A stretch of DNA of 64,000 nucleotides from Streptomyces sp. DHE7-1. Its GTDB lineage: Bacteria > Actinomycetota > Actinomycetes > Streptomycetales > Streptomycetaceae. The position numbers and the translations under genes were made by a program. Position 1 is the stretch's first letter; each line of letters starts with the position of its first letter. The notes under the pieces were generated by a model that saw nothing but the letters and a program-made list of their open reading frames with translations, was not told the DNA's origin and did not search any database. The DNA is taken from the NCBI GenBank assembly GCA_016432725.1, contig JACJDG010000003.1, positions 5,486,001 through 5,550,000 of the forward strand, read 5' to 3'. Below, in pieces: positions 18,673-28,800 of this stretch.

Positions 18673-18861
18673 ATGAACACTGACATCCGCGTCGAGAAGG
18701 GCCACGCCGAGCCCGAGGAAGTCGCCGCCATCACGGCCGTCCTGCTGGCCCGTGCGGCCGCCCAGCCGGCCGCCCCGGCGCACCGCGGCCGTGCCAAGGC
18801 CGGCTGGCGCCGGCTGGAGCGCGAGCCCGGCTTCCGCGCCCCGCACAGCTGGCACGGCTGA
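18673..18861 (+). CDS. accE: Acyl-CoA carboxylase epsilon subunit
   Basis: 62 residues. Small epsilon subunits stabilise actinobacterial acyl-CoA carboxylases. The features seen are the N-terminal IRVEKGHAEPEEVAAITAVL helix, an Ala/Pro-rich middle and the Trp-rich end GWRRLERE...HSWHG, all typical of AccE. It starts 57 bases after accB with GGAG upstream and is followed by a strong terminator, so the two form an operon. The biotinylated alpha subunit is not in this window. Confidence 0.9.
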   Translation: MNTDIRVEKGHAEPEEVAAITAVLLARAAAQPAAPAHRGRAKAGWRRLEREPGFRAPHSWHG

Positions 18862-18897
18862 CCGGCGCCGGCCCCACGGGCCGCCCCCGCACCACGT

Positions 18898-18933
18898 GAA
18901 GAAGGGCCCTCCACCGCGGAGGGGCCCTTCTTC
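18898..18933 (+). terminator. Terminator of accB-accE
   Basis: Arms GAAGAAGGGCCCTCC and GGAGGGGCCCTTCTTC with a 5-base loop and one bulge; the arms supply A- and T-rich edges as in a bidirectional terminator. Confidence 0.75.
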
Positions 18934-19000
18934 ATGTCAGGGCGGCCCGGTGGCCGTACCCGGGGCGGGAGGACCGTCCGGCGTGCCCGCACATGACGAA

Positions 19001-19033
19001 GGCTCCCGTCCCTCGCGAGGAGGGACGGGAGCC
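19001..19033 (-). terminator. Terminator of the first conservon
   Basis: Perfect 13-bp arms GGCTCCCGTCCCT and AGGGACGGGAGCC with a 7-base loop, 28 bases past the cvnD stop on the minus strand. Confidence 0.7.
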
Positions 19034-19060
19034 GGCGGTCGTCCGCTCCGGGCCGAGCGG

Positions 19061-19642
19061 CTAGCGCAGACGCGCCATGAGCGCGTGCTCGACCAGCGTG
19101 ATCAGCGCGCTCTTGGCGTCCGCGCGGTGCCGGGCGTCCGTCGTGATGATCGGGGTGTCCGGGCCGATCTGCAGGGCCTCACGGACCTCGTCCGGGTTGT
19201 ACGGCTGGTTGCCGTCGAAGCCGTTGAGGGCGATGACGAAGGGCAGGCCGCTGTTCTCGAAGTAGTCGACCGCGGGGAAGCAGTCGGCGAGACGGCGGGT
19301 GTCGACCAGGACGATCGCGCCGATCGCGCCGCGCACCAGGTCGTCCCACATGAACCAGAAGCGGTCCTGACCGGGCGTACCGAAGAGGTACAGGATCAGG
19401 TCCTGGTCCAGGGTGATACGGCCGAAGTCCATGGCCACCGTGGTGGTGGTCTTGTCCCCGGTGTGGGTCAGGTCGTCGATGCCGGCCGAAGCGGACGTCA
19501 TGACGGCCTCTGTGCGCAGCGGGTTGATCTCCGAGACGGCGCCGACGAACGTGGTCTTGCCCACGCCGAAGCCGCCCGCCACCACGATCTTCGCGGAGGT
19601 GGTGGAGCGGGAAGGACCGCCGCTAGAGCTTGCGAAGTCCAC
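19061..19642 (-). CDS. cvnD: Conservon GTP-binding protein, first copy
   Basis: 193 residues. A small Ras-like GTPase typical of the fourth conservon gene: P-loop GGFGVGKTT (~22-30), SEINPLRTEAVMT, LYLFGTPGQDRF (switch II region) and IVLVDTRR, with NGFD in place of NKxD. It is thought to act with CvnA, CvnB and CvnC as a membrane-associated complex resembling a eukaryotic GPCR module. It starts at GTG and overlaps the end of cvnC by 20 bases, in the same way as the second copy. A 290-bp internal stretch is identical to that copy. Confidence 0.95.
   Translation of the reverse strand: MDFASSSGGPSRSTTSAKIVVAGGFGVGKTTFVGAVSEINPLRTEAVMTSASAGIDDLTHTGDKTTTTVAMDFGRITLDQDLILYLFGTPGQDRFWFMWDDLVRGAIGAIVLVDTRRLADCFPAVDYFENSGLPFVIALNGFDGNQPYNPDEVREALQIGPDTPIITTDARHRADAKSALITLVEHALMARLR
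19316..19605. repeat. 290-bp tract identical to 24614-24903
   Basis: Every base agrees between the two cvnD genes over this interval, while differences resume at once on both sides (CGACCAGGACGAT versus CCACGAGGACCAC on the left, AGCGG versus CCCGG on the right). Identity of this length between paralogs indicates recent gene conversion. Confidence 0.9.
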
Positions 19643-20191
19643 TGAGCACCCTTTCGAGCAGTGTCACGTCTGGCTGGCCACCGGCGTTCTCGTCGCCGCC
19701 GGGCTGATGGATGGCGACCAGGCCCGCTTCCGCCAAGTCGGCGACGAGAATCCTGGCGACGCCGAGGGGGATCGTGAGCAGGGCCGAGACCTCGGCCACC
19801 GACTTGATCTCCCGGCACAGGTTGCAGATCCGCTGATGCTCGGGCAACTGGCCCTGCATCTGGTGCGGAGCGGCGGTGGTGTGCACCAGTGCCTCGATGG
19901 CGAGCTGGTAGCGCGGGCGGGTCCGGCCGCCGGTCATGGCGTACGGACGCACCAGGGGTTGTTCGATGCGGACGCCGGCGCCGGCTCGGGGCGCCGCTGC
20001 GGCTGCACCGGCTGGATCCGCGGGGCCGGCGGCTGGTCGTACGGCGAGGGCCCGGGGCCCTGCGGAGCGTACGGCTGCCGGTGACCAGGGGTGGAGGGGA
20101 AGTTGTACCGGTTCGCCGAACCGTCGCTCTGGCCCTGGGCAGGGCCGTACGACCAGTTGCCCGAATGCGAACCGCCTGGGGGTGTTGCCAC
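19623..20191 (-). CDS. cvnC: Conservon DUF742 protein, first copy, one frameshift
   Basis: 189 residues after restoring one base at the G4 run 19955-19958 (plus strand). The start ATG gives MATPPGGSHSGNWSYGPAQ and a Pro/Gln-rich N-terminal tail of ~75 residues. The DUF742 winged-helix domain follows: PLVRPYAMTGGRTRPRYQ, LPEHQRICNLCREIKSVAEV and PLGVARILVADLAEAGLV. The intact second copy shows PLVRPYAMTGG in one frame, which fixes where the break is. Its last 20 bases overlap cvnD, implying coupled translation. Confidence 0.9.
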
Positions 20192-20285
20192 TTTCTCCTC
20201 CTCCGACCGTGCCGGGCACCCATACGTGTGGAGCCGCGTCCCGAAACCTTACGGCCCCGGGACGCGAATACGCACCGTTCGTCTG

Positions 20286-20707
20286 TTAGTTGAGAAGGCT
20301 TCCCTGGAGCTCCGCGCGGAGATCCGGGGTGAGAACCGTGCCCGCGCGGTCCACCAGAAGTGCCATCTCGTACCCGATGAGGCCGATGTCCGCTTCCGGA
20401 TGGGCCAGAACGGCGAGCGAGGAACCGTCGGAGACGGACATGATGAAGAGGAATCCCCGCTCCATCTCCACAACTGTCTGGTTCACGCTGCCGCCCTCGA
20501 AGATGCGCGAGGCGCCTGCCGTCAGAGACGTCAGACCGGAGGCGACGGCCGCGAGCTGGTCCGCGCGGTCGCGGGGAAACCCTTCGGACATCGCCAGAAG
20601 GAGTCCGTCGGCGGAGACCACCACCGTGTGGGACACCCCGGGGTGTTGTCCACGAAGTTGGTGATCAACCAGTTCAGGTTCTGTGCCGCCTGGCTCATCG
20701 GGCTCAC
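20286..20707 (-). CDS. cvnB: Conservon roadblock/LC7 protein, first copy, one frameshift
   Basis: 140 residues once one G is restored at the G4 run 20640-20643. The intact paralog at 25424-25846 has G5 at the same spot, which proves the missing base. The roadblock/LC7 fold spans the protein (NLNWLITNFVDNTPG, HTVVVSADGLLLAMSEGFPR, MERGFLFIMSVSDGSSLAVL). Roadblock proteins regulate small GTPases, here presumably CvnD. GTG at 20707 with GGAG seven bases upstream is preferred; the cvnA stop is one base before it. Confidence 0.92.
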
Positions 20708-20708
20708 A

Positions 20709-23700
20709 CTAACGCTCCTGGTTGTAGGTGCTGTCAGGACCACTGTGCTGATTCCCAGTGGCCTGGCCGTTCGATTCACTGCCTGCGCTGCGTCCGCGCT
20801 GGACACCTCGACGCAGGTTGCTCAGCCTGCCCCGGACGTCCTCCGGGGCGCGGGAGACCTGCGGGCCTCCCTGAGGGGTGCTCTCGGCGGTGCCCTCGAC
20901 CAGATTGGCCTTGGGTACCCGCCGGGGCAGACCGGAGGCGGTGACTCCGCCCGCCTTCGGCTTGCGGAGCTGCGAAGCCTGCTGCCAGCGCTCGTCGTTG
21001 GCCGAACGCCAGTCGCCGTCGCCGTTGCTCGCCGGGGTGTTCGCCACGGGGGCCGGCGTCTCCGGCTGCGGGCGCCGGGCGCCGTTCGAGGCGCCGGCAC
21101 CGTTGGCGGACCCGCGTCGGGGCAGACCCGCGTCGGTCATCTGGGGCGCGGCGGCGGAAGCCGTTCCCGGACGGTCGAAGCCTACGCCGTTCCGCTCACC
21201 CGCGTCAGCGGCCTGCGGTTCCGTTTCCGGAGCGTAATGGGCCGGGTAGCCGTTCTGGTAGCTGTCCTGCTGCGGCCAGTCGTCCTGGTAGGAGCGGCTG
21301 TCGTACGAGCCGAACGCGTCCGATCCGGAGCCGTGCGCGGGCGCCTGCTCCTCCTGGGCCGGTTCCGCATACGTAGGCTCGGGGTAGCCGCCGCCGTTCC
21401 GGGCGAAGCCGTCGTCGCGCTGTCCGCCGCCGTTCGGCGCGTAGTACTGGTCGTCGTACGAGGGCTCGTAGCCGGCGTTCCGGTGCTCGTCGTACCCCTG
21501 CTGCTGGTCGCCGTAGCCCTGCTGTTCGTCGTAGGCGGCGGGCTGGGCGGGCTGCTCGCCGAAGCCGGCGGCGCCGTCGTAGCCGGCCTGCCGGGCGTCG
21601 AACTCGTCCGCGTAACCGCGTCCGCCGTCGATCTCCTGCTGCGGCTCGCCGTGCGACTGGGCCTCCAGCGCGGCACGTCGCTCCTCACGCATGAGGGAGC
21701 GGCCCACCGGGTCCAGGTCGCGGAGGTCGTCGGGGACCTCCGAGTAGCGGCTGTCGTCGAAGCCGAGTTCGGCGGCGGTGCGCATCGGCTGATGCTGCAC
21801 CTGGGCGAAGTCCTCACCCGGAACTGCTGCTCCGGGATGATCTGGGAGACCGTGAACTCCTCGCGGTCCAGCGGGGTTTCGCCGCCACCGCCGTGCGTGA
21901 TCGCGTCCGGCAGCATGACCAGCGAGGTGGTGCCGGCCTGCTCGCCCGAGGGGCGCAGCTGGACCCGGATGCCGTGCCGGTCGGACAGCCGGCCGACCAC
22001 GAACAGACCCATGCGCTGGGAGATCGCGGCGTCCACGGTCGGCGGGTTGGCCAGCTTGTGGTTGATGTCCGCGAAGTCCTCGGCGGTCAGGCCGATGCCC
22101 TTGTCGTGGATCTCGACCATGACGCGGCCGTCGGGCAGACGGGTCGCGGTGACGCGCACCTTGGTCTGCGGCGAGGAGAACGTGGTGGCGTTCTCCAGCA
22201 GCTCGGCCAGCAGGTGCACGAGGTCGGTCACGGCACGGCCGTGGATCTCGGCCTCCGGCACGCCGGACAGCTCGATGCGCTCGTACTGCTCCACCTCGGA
22301 GGAGGCGGCGCGCAGCACGTCGACCAGCGGGACCGGCTGGTCCCAGCGGCGGCCGGGCTCCTCGCCGGCGAGGACCAGGAGGTTCTCGCCGTTGCGGCGC
22401 ATACGGGTGGCCAGGTGGTCCAGCTTGAAGAGGTTCTCGAGCTGGTCCGGATCCGCCTCGTTGTTCTCCAGGTCGGTGATCAGGGTCAGCTGGCCCTCGA
22501 TCAGCGACTGGTTGCGGCGGGAGAGGTTGGTGAAGATCGCGTTGATGTTGCCCCGCAGCAGGGCCTGCTCGGAGGCGAGCCGGACCGCCTCGCGGTGGAC
22601 CTGGTCGAAGGCGCGGGCGACCTCGCCGATCTCGTCCTTGGTGTGGATCGGGATCGGGGCGACCCGGGTGTCGACCCGGCCGGGGTCGGTGCGGGAGAGC
22701 TGGTCGACGAGCATCGGCAGGCGCTGCTCGGCGATACCGAACGCCGCGTTGCGCAGCTGGCGCATCGAGCGGCTCATCTGGCGGGCCACGGCACCGGCCA
22801 GGATGAAGGCGAGGAGCAGGGCCACGACGACGACGGCACCGGTGGTGATGGCCGAGGCCCTGGCGTCGTCGGCGATGCCGGACGCCTCGTTCACGGCCTT
22901 GTCGGCGAGGTCCGACTCGATCTGTCGGTACGCCTTGTACTTGAGGGTGTTGACCGCCCACCAGTTCTGGGCCGTCACGCCGCCCGCCGCCATCTGCTGG
23001 CGGGTGAGCGGGGTGGTGTCCTTCATCGTCGCCAGCGCCGAGACCATCGCGTTCGGCTTGGCCGGCGGCGCGACGTACTTCGGGTCCTTCTGCTTCTCCT
23101 GCGCGACCAGCGCGGCGCCGTCCGTCTTGATCTTCGTCTGCGCGTCGGTCAGCTTCTGCGCGTCCTCGTCGGTGCCACCGCCGAGGTACTCCTCCAGCGC
23201 GATGCGCTCCAGGTAGGCGTACGAGGACAGGGAGACCCGCTGGGTCGCCAGGTTGGGGTCGTCCGGACCGGGCTTGACCAGCAGGTGCATGCCGATCGAC
23301 CGCTCCAGCGACAGCGCCGCCTTGGTGAGCGACATGGCGTAGACCGTACGGCCGTAGGAGGTGATGTTGCCGGTGCCCAGACCGAGTTCGTTGGCGAACT
23401 CCATCAGGGGGTGCGCGACCTCGACGTAGCCCTCTTCGGTCTTCACGCCGGTGGTGTTCTTGGTGTACGCGACCTTCCGCAGCGTCTGCAGCGTGGGCTC
23501 CGCCTTGCGGAAGAGATCCAGCCGGCGCTGGACGCCGGGCTTGTCCGGCACGTTCTGCGCCGCCTGGTGGAAGACGGCGGCCGCCTGGTCCGTCTGCTTG
23601 CGCGCCGCGGTGACGACGTCCTTCTGGTTGCCCAGCAGCAGCGGGGCGGCCGTGACGTCACGCTCGTTCTCGAGCGCGTCGGCGTAGCCGAGGGAGGCAC

Positions 23701-23983
23701 GCACCAGACGCGCGGTGTTCTCCGCGTCCCGGGCCTCGTTCCAGGTGTCGATCGAGCTCTTCACCTGGAAGCCGCCCATGATGAGGCCGACCGCCACGGG
23801 TATGAGCAGGATCGCGTTCAGCCGGGTCGGTACCCGCCAGTTCCGCGGTGAGAACCGGCCACCGCCGGCCGGGGGAGCGGCCGAGGGCTCGGCACCCGGC
23901 ACAGGGGTGGGCACCGCAGCGCGCGGCGGCGGGGTGAAGTTGCCCCGCGCCGACGGCTCGGGACCGTTCTTGCTTCGCCTCAC
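20709..23983 (-). CDS. cvnA: Conservon sensor histidine kinase-like protein, first copy, one frameshift
   Basis: About 1091 residues after restoring one base at 21820-21821. Order: short basic N-terminus, membrane segment (LNAILLIPVAVGLIMGG), an extracytoplasmic helical sensor domain (~85-380) with the NERDVTAAPL motif of nitrate-sensor-like regions, a second membrane segment (ITTGAVVVVALLLAFILAG), HAMP, a dimerisation helix with LDHLATRMRRNGENLL, and a GHKL ATPase (LLENATTFSS, DKGIGL, MGLFVVGRLS). The last ~350 residues are low-complexity Gly/Tyr/Gln/Pro. GTG 23983 shares its 19-base upstream context (AGAGGTTG, then 8 bases) with the second copy; an ATG at 24091 is the alternative start. Confidence 0.9.
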
Positions 23984-24099
23984 TCGACCAACAACCTCTC
24001 GGCGGTCGGCACCTTCGTCGTGCCGCAGTCTCTCAGAGCCCGGTTCGTCATCGATCTCAGTACGTCTTTGACTAATGGGCAGTTCAGGCATTCCAGCAC
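23980..24099 (-). CDS. Possible small ORF overlapping the cvnA start
   Basis: 39-residue frame from GTG 24099 whose TGA overlaps the cvnA GTG as GTGA. It contains ECLNCP and RDCG, giving three Cys. GGAGGA lies about 12 bases upstream, too far for a good site. It could be a small coupled peptide, or just leader sequence of cvnA. Confidence 0.2.
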   Translation of the reverse strand: MLECLNCPLVKDVLRSMTNRALRDCGTTKVPTAERLLVE

Positions 24100-24120
24100 G
24101 TCGGCATCCGCTCCTCCAAA

Positions 24121-24145
24121 CACTCGGAACCTGAGGTTCCGAGTG
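24121..24145. promoter_or_regulatory. 25-bp perfect palindrome between the conservons
   Basis: Arms CACTCGGAACCT and AGGTTCCGAGTG around one central base. It lies 138 bases before the first cvnA start and 214 bases after the second cvnD stop. It may be an operator or a transcript-end hairpin. Confidence 0.5.
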
Positions 24146-24180
24146 ATGTAAGCCCTAGATAAAACGGGCATAAAGAGCGA

Positions 24181-24200
24181 GCCCCGCCAAAAGGCGGGGC
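24181..24200 (-). terminator. Hairpin after the second conservon
   Basis: GCCCCGCC and GGCGGGGC around AAAA (TTTT on the transcribed minus strand), 159 bases past the cvnD stop. There is no clear T-tract; only a mixed CTTT follows. Confidence 0.5.
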
Positions 24201-24358
24201 AGTCGTGCGCACAGTGGCACCGTACGAACGCGTCGCGTGGCGAAGAACGGCGATTCCTCTGCCGAACTGTTATGAACACCGGAGCCGACCGTGTCAAAGG
24301 CCACAGCCGGCTCCGCTTGCACTACGACAACTGCCGTACGGCGCGTCCCAATTGGGTG

Positions 24359-24934
24359 TTACCGCAGGCGCGCCATGAGCGCGTGCTCGACCAGCGTGAT
24401 CAGCGCGCTCTTGGCGTCCGCGCGGTGCCGGGCGTCCGTCGTGATGATCGGGGCGTCCGGACCGATCTGGAGAGCTTCCCGTACTTCCTCGGGGGCGTAG
24501 GGCTGCTGTCCGTCGAAGCCGTTGAGGGCGATGACGAAGGGCAGGCCGCTGTTCTCGAAGTAGTCGACCGCGGGGAAGCAGTCGGCGAGACGGCGGGTGT
24601 CCACGAGGACCACCGCGCCGATCGCGCCGCGCACCAGGTCGTCCCACATGAACCAGAAGCGGTCCTGACCGGGCGTACCGAAGAGGTACAGGATCAGGTC
24701 CTGGTCCAGGGTGATACGGCCGAAGTCCATGGCCACCGTGGTGGTGGTCTTGTCCCCGGTGTGGGTCAGGTCGTCGATGCCGGCCGAAGCGGACGTCATG
24801 ACGGCCTCTGTGCGCAGCGGGTTGATCTCCGAGACGGCGCCGACGAACGTGGTCTTGCCCACGCCGAAGCCGCCCGCCACCACGATCTTCGCGGAGGTGG
24901 TGGCCCGGCCCGCGTCAGAGCTTGCGAAGTCCAC
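24359..24934 (-). CDS. cvnD: Conservon GTP-binding protein, second copy
   Basis: 191 residues, near-identical to the first copy: P-loop GGFGVGKTT, LYLFGTPGQDRF, and the same C-terminal ALITLVEHALMARLR. It differs mainly at the N-terminus (FASSDAGRATTSAK) and in a few central residues (DGQQPYAPEEVR). It overlaps cvnC by 20 bases. The 290 bp at 24614-24903 are base-for-base the same as in the first copy. Confidence 0.95.
   Translation of the reverse strand: MDFASSDAGRATTSAKIVVAGGFGVGKTTFVGAVSEINPLRTEAVMTSASAGIDDLTHTGDKTTTTVAMDFGRITLDQDLILYLFGTPGQDRFWFMWDDLVRGAIGAVVLVDTRRLADCFPAVDYFENSGLPFVIALNGFDGQQPYAPEEVREALQIGPDAPIITTDARHRADAKSALITLVEHALMARLR
24614..24903. repeat. 290-bp tract identical to 19316-19605
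   Basis: Partner of the tract in the first cvnD; direct orientation, 5298 bases apart. Confidence 0.9.
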
Positions 24935-25313
24935 TGAGCACCCTTTCGAGCAGCGTCACGTCCGGAGCGCCGCCGTTGTTCTCGTCGCCACCCGGCTGGT
25001 GGATGGCGACCATGCCGGCCTCTGCGAGGTCGGCGACCAGGATCCGGGCCACGCCGAGCGGCATGGCCAGCAGCGCCGACACCTCCGCGACCGACTTGAC
25101 CTCACGGCAGAGGTGGCAGATGCGCTGGTGTTCCGGGAGCAGTCCCATGAGCGCTGCCGGGTCGGCCGTGGTGCTGATCAGGGCCTCGATGGCGAGCTGA
25201 TAGCGCGGCCGGGTCCGGCCGCCGGTCATCGCGTACGGACGTACCAGCGGCTGGTCGCCCTCGTCCCCGTACGGCTCCGCGTACGGATCATGAGAGGCGG
25301 TGGGCGGGGTCAT
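24915..25313 (-). CDS. cvnC: Conservon DUF742 protein, second copy
   Basis: 132 residues. ATG 25313 has an ideal GGAGG four bases upstream, so the longer open frame is not used. A short N-terminus (MTPPTASHDPYAEPYGDEGD) leads into the DUF742 domain PLVRPYAMTGG to the end GLRKL, matching the first copy but without its ~60-residue Pro/Gln tail. It is intact and serves as the template that locates the break in the first copy. Confidence 0.95.
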   Translation of the reverse strand: MTPPTASHDPYAEPYGDEGDQPLVRPYAMTGGRTRPRYQLAIEALISTTADPAALMGLLPEHQRICHLCREVKSVAEVSALLAMPLGVARILVADLAEAGMVAIHQPGGDENNGGAPDVTLLERVLSGLRKL

Positions 25314-25423
25314 GAATCCTCCGGGCGGGACAGCAAGTCGGTCAGTCGAGCCGTCGGAAGGGGCCGGTGGGGGATTGTGGCGGCCGGACGGTGTTTTTGT
25401 GAGGTGGGTGGTGCCGGGGCCGG

Positions 25424-25846
25424 TCAGTGAAGCAGACTGCCTTGGAGTTCGGCGCGCAGGTCCGGGGTGAGTACCGCCCCCGCGCGGTCGACCAGCAGTG
25501 CCATCTCGTAGCCGACCAGGCCGATGTCGCACTCGGGGTGGGCCAGGACCGCGAGGGAAGACCCGTCCGAGACGGACATGAGGAAGAGGAACCCGCGCTC
25601 CATCTCGACGACGGTCTGCGCCACGTTGCCGCCCTCGAAGATCCGGGACGCCCCGGCGGTCAGCGAGGTGAGGCCGGACGCGACCGCCGCGAGCTGGTCG
25701 GCGCGGTCACGCGGAAATCCTTCGGACATGGCCAGCAGAAGGCCGTCGGCGGAGACCACCACCGTGTGCGACACCCCGGGGGTGTTGTCCACGAAGTTGG
25801 TGATCAACCAGTTCAGGTTCTGTGCCGCCTGGCTCATCGGACTCAA
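25424..25846 (-). CDS. cvnB: Conservon roadblock/LC7 protein, second copy
   Basis: 140 residues, intact. Very close to the first copy (NLNWLITNFVDNTPGVSHTV, MERGFLFLMSVSDGSSLAVL, PDLRAELQGSLLH). A TTG at 25846 directly after the cvnA TAG has GGAG six bases upstream; an ATG nine bases on is the alternative. Adjacency to cvnA implies coupled translation. Confidence 0.95.
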   Translation of the reverse strand: MSPMSQAAQNLNWLITNFVDNTPGVSHTVVVSADGLLLAMSEGFPRDRADQLAAVASGLTSLTAGASRIFEGGNVAQTVVEMERGFLFLMSVSDGSSLAVLAHPECDIGLVGYEMALLVDRAGAVLTPDLRAELQGSLLH

Positions 25847-28800
25847 CTAACGCTCCTGCTGGTGAGTGGGGCTCGGGTAGCTGCCGGTCTGGCCGTTGCC
25901 GGCCTGGCGGCCCTGCGCTATGCCCCGACGAAGATTGGTCAGCCGGCCGCGTACGTCGTCAGGCGCACGCGAGACCTGCGGACCGGCTTGGTGCTGTTGC
26001 TGCTGAGCCGTGCCCGGGACGAGGTTCGCCCGGGGCACCCGGCGCGGCAGGCCGGAGGTGGTGACGCCGCCCGCCGCTGGCTGCCTGACGCGCTCCGCCT
26101 GCCGGACGAGTTCGTCGTTCGGCGAGGTGCGCCAGGAACCGGTGGCGGCGGGACGTTGCTGGGCCGGCGCGGGCGCCTGCTGCTGCGGCGCCGCGGCCGG
26201 GTTGCCGTCCGGCTGCCCCTGCTGCTGACCGTGGAACCAGTTGGTCTCCAGCGTGTCGTACAGCGGGGTGCGGCCGTCGCCCGGACCGGCGGCCGGCGGC
26301 AGCGCCTCCGGCTCACGGCGGACGGGACGCTGCGGCTGCTGCGGCTGCTGCGGCTGCTGCGGCTGCTGCGGGGCCGGCGGACGCGGCGCGCCGAAGTCGG
26401 CGCGGGCACCCGGCTGCGGACGCTCGAACTGGCCGGTGTCGGCCGGCGACTGGCGGCCGGGCAGCGCGTGCTGACCGGTGGAGCCGCCGTCGTAGCCGCC
26501 GTTGTAGGCCTGCGGCGCCGCGAACTGGCCGGTGCTCTGCGGGTCCTGCTGCCCGGACGCCGAGGTGCCGAAGACGTCGGAGCGGACGTACTGGCCGTTG
26601 CCGCCCTGCTGGCCGTACTGGCCGTTGTCCTGCGGCGCGGCCGGACGCTGGAACTGGCCGGTCTGCTGCGGGTTCTCGGTGCCGGGACGGGCGAACTGGC
26701 CGGTGGAGCCGTTCATCCCGAAGTCCGGGCGGGGGAACTCGCCCGTCGAGGCCGGGCCCTGGGCGTCGATCCGCGGCATCTCCGTCGTCGAGCCCGGACC
26801 CTGGCGGTCGTCGTAGCGCGGCATGCCCGAGGGCTGTCCCGGGTCCTGCTCGTCGTGGCCGCGCGGGGTGTCCAGCGAGGCGCGCGACAGCGGGGCCTGG
26901 GCGTTGCCGCGCCAGTCGGCGGGGCCGGACTGCTGGTTGCCGCCGGGCAGTTCGGCCCGGGGACCGCCGCGCGGCGGAAGCTGGGGCTGACGGCCCTGGT
27001 CGGAGGCGCCCGCGCCACCGCGCGGCGCCGCCGGACCGCGACCGCCGAACATGTCCTGCTGCTGACCGCCCGCGGCCTGCTGGCCCTGCCCGGCGCCCGG
27101 CGTCTGACCGCCGAAGGCGCCCGCGCCGGCTCCGGCCGGAGCCGGCCGGCCCTGCTGCGGGCCACCCGGCCCCTGCGGACCGCGCGCTCCACCGGGCGCG
27201 CCGGGACGGCCGCCCTGGCCCGTGCCGGGCAGCGCGGCCCGCGGACCCTGGGCGGAGCCGACCTGGCCACGCGGGCCCTGGCCGGCGCCGAGGCGTCCGG
27301 CGGTCGGCGCGCCGCCGAGGGCACCGCCCTGACCGCTGCCGCCGCCGTTGTTGCGGCGGGCGGCGGCGACGCCGGCCGCGGCCTGCGCGGCGGCGGGGCC
27401 ACCGGTCGCCGCGGGCGCGCCGGGCTTGCCCGGAGCGGGCTTCTTGCCGCCCTGCGCGACGTCGACGGGCAGCATGACCAGCGCGGTCGTGCCACCGGAG
27501 TCGGACGGGCGGAGCTGGATGCGGATGCCGTGCCGCTGCGACAGGCGGCCGACCACGAACAGACCCATGCGGCGGGACACCGACACGTCCACGGTGGGCG
27601 GCGAGGCGAGCCGCTCGTTGATCGCCGCGAGGTCCTCGGGGGAGAGGCCGATACCGGTGTCGTGGATCTCGATCAGGACGCGGCCGTCGGGCAGCGCGTG
27701 ACCGGTGACCTTGACCTTGGTCTGCGGCGAGGAGAAGGAGGTGGCGTTCTCGAGCAGCTCGGCGAGGAGGTGCACGAGGTCGTTGACGACGCGGCCGGCG
27801 ACCTCGGTGGTCGGCACGGCGGCCAGCTCGATGCGCTCGTACTGCTCCACCTCGGACGCGGCGGCACGGAGCACGTCGACCAGCGGGACCGGGCGGGTCC
27901 ACCGGCGGCCGGGCTCCTCACCCGCGAGGACGAGGAGGTTCTCACCGTTCCGGCGCATACGGGTGGCGAGGTGGTCCAGCTTGAACAGCGAGGAGAGCTG
28001 GTCCGGGTCGGCCTCGCGGGACTCCAGTTCGGAGATCAGGGAGAGCTGACGCTGGATGAGGCCCTGGGAACGGCGCGAGAGGTTGGTGAACATCGCGTTG
28101 ACGTTGCCCCGCAGCAGGGCCTGCTCGGCGGCGAGCCGGACCGCCTCGCGGTGCACGTCGTCGAAGGCCGCGGCCACCTGGCCGATCTCGTCCCGGGAGT
28201 GCACACCGACCGACTCCACGGACGTGTCCACGTCCTGCGGGTCGGACTCGGAGAGCTGCTTGACCAGCTCGGGCAGCCGGTCCTGGGCGACCTTGGTGGC
28301 CGTGTCCTGCAGCCGGCGCAGCGAGCGGATCATGGACCGGGCCACGACGAAGGCGCCCACCAGCGAGACGCCGAGCACGATGAGGATCAGCGCACCGGAG
28401 AGGATCGCCTCCTGCTCGGAGGACGACTTCAGCTCGCGGGCCTTCTGCTCCATGTCCTCGAGCAGCGTGTGCTCGATGTTCTTCATCTGCTGGATCTTGG
28501 TGGAGCTGTCGTCGACCCAGTCGCGGTAGGAGCGCGCCGGCAGGTCGTTGAGGCCGCCGGGGGACTCCAGGACCCGCTTGGCGTACAGGTCGGCCGCCTG
28601 GATCGTCGGGTTGCTGTCCTCGATCGGCTTGAGCAGCTCGTCCGGGTTCTGGCTGCTGTAGATCTTGCGGAAGATCGCGATCTGCGACTTCTCGCTCGAG
28701 TACGCCGACTCGCCGTAGAGCTGGTCGTTCTTGGACAGCTCGCCCTTGGAGGTGTTGCTGGAGGTCAGGGCCGCCGCGATGACGGCACGCTGCACCGAGG

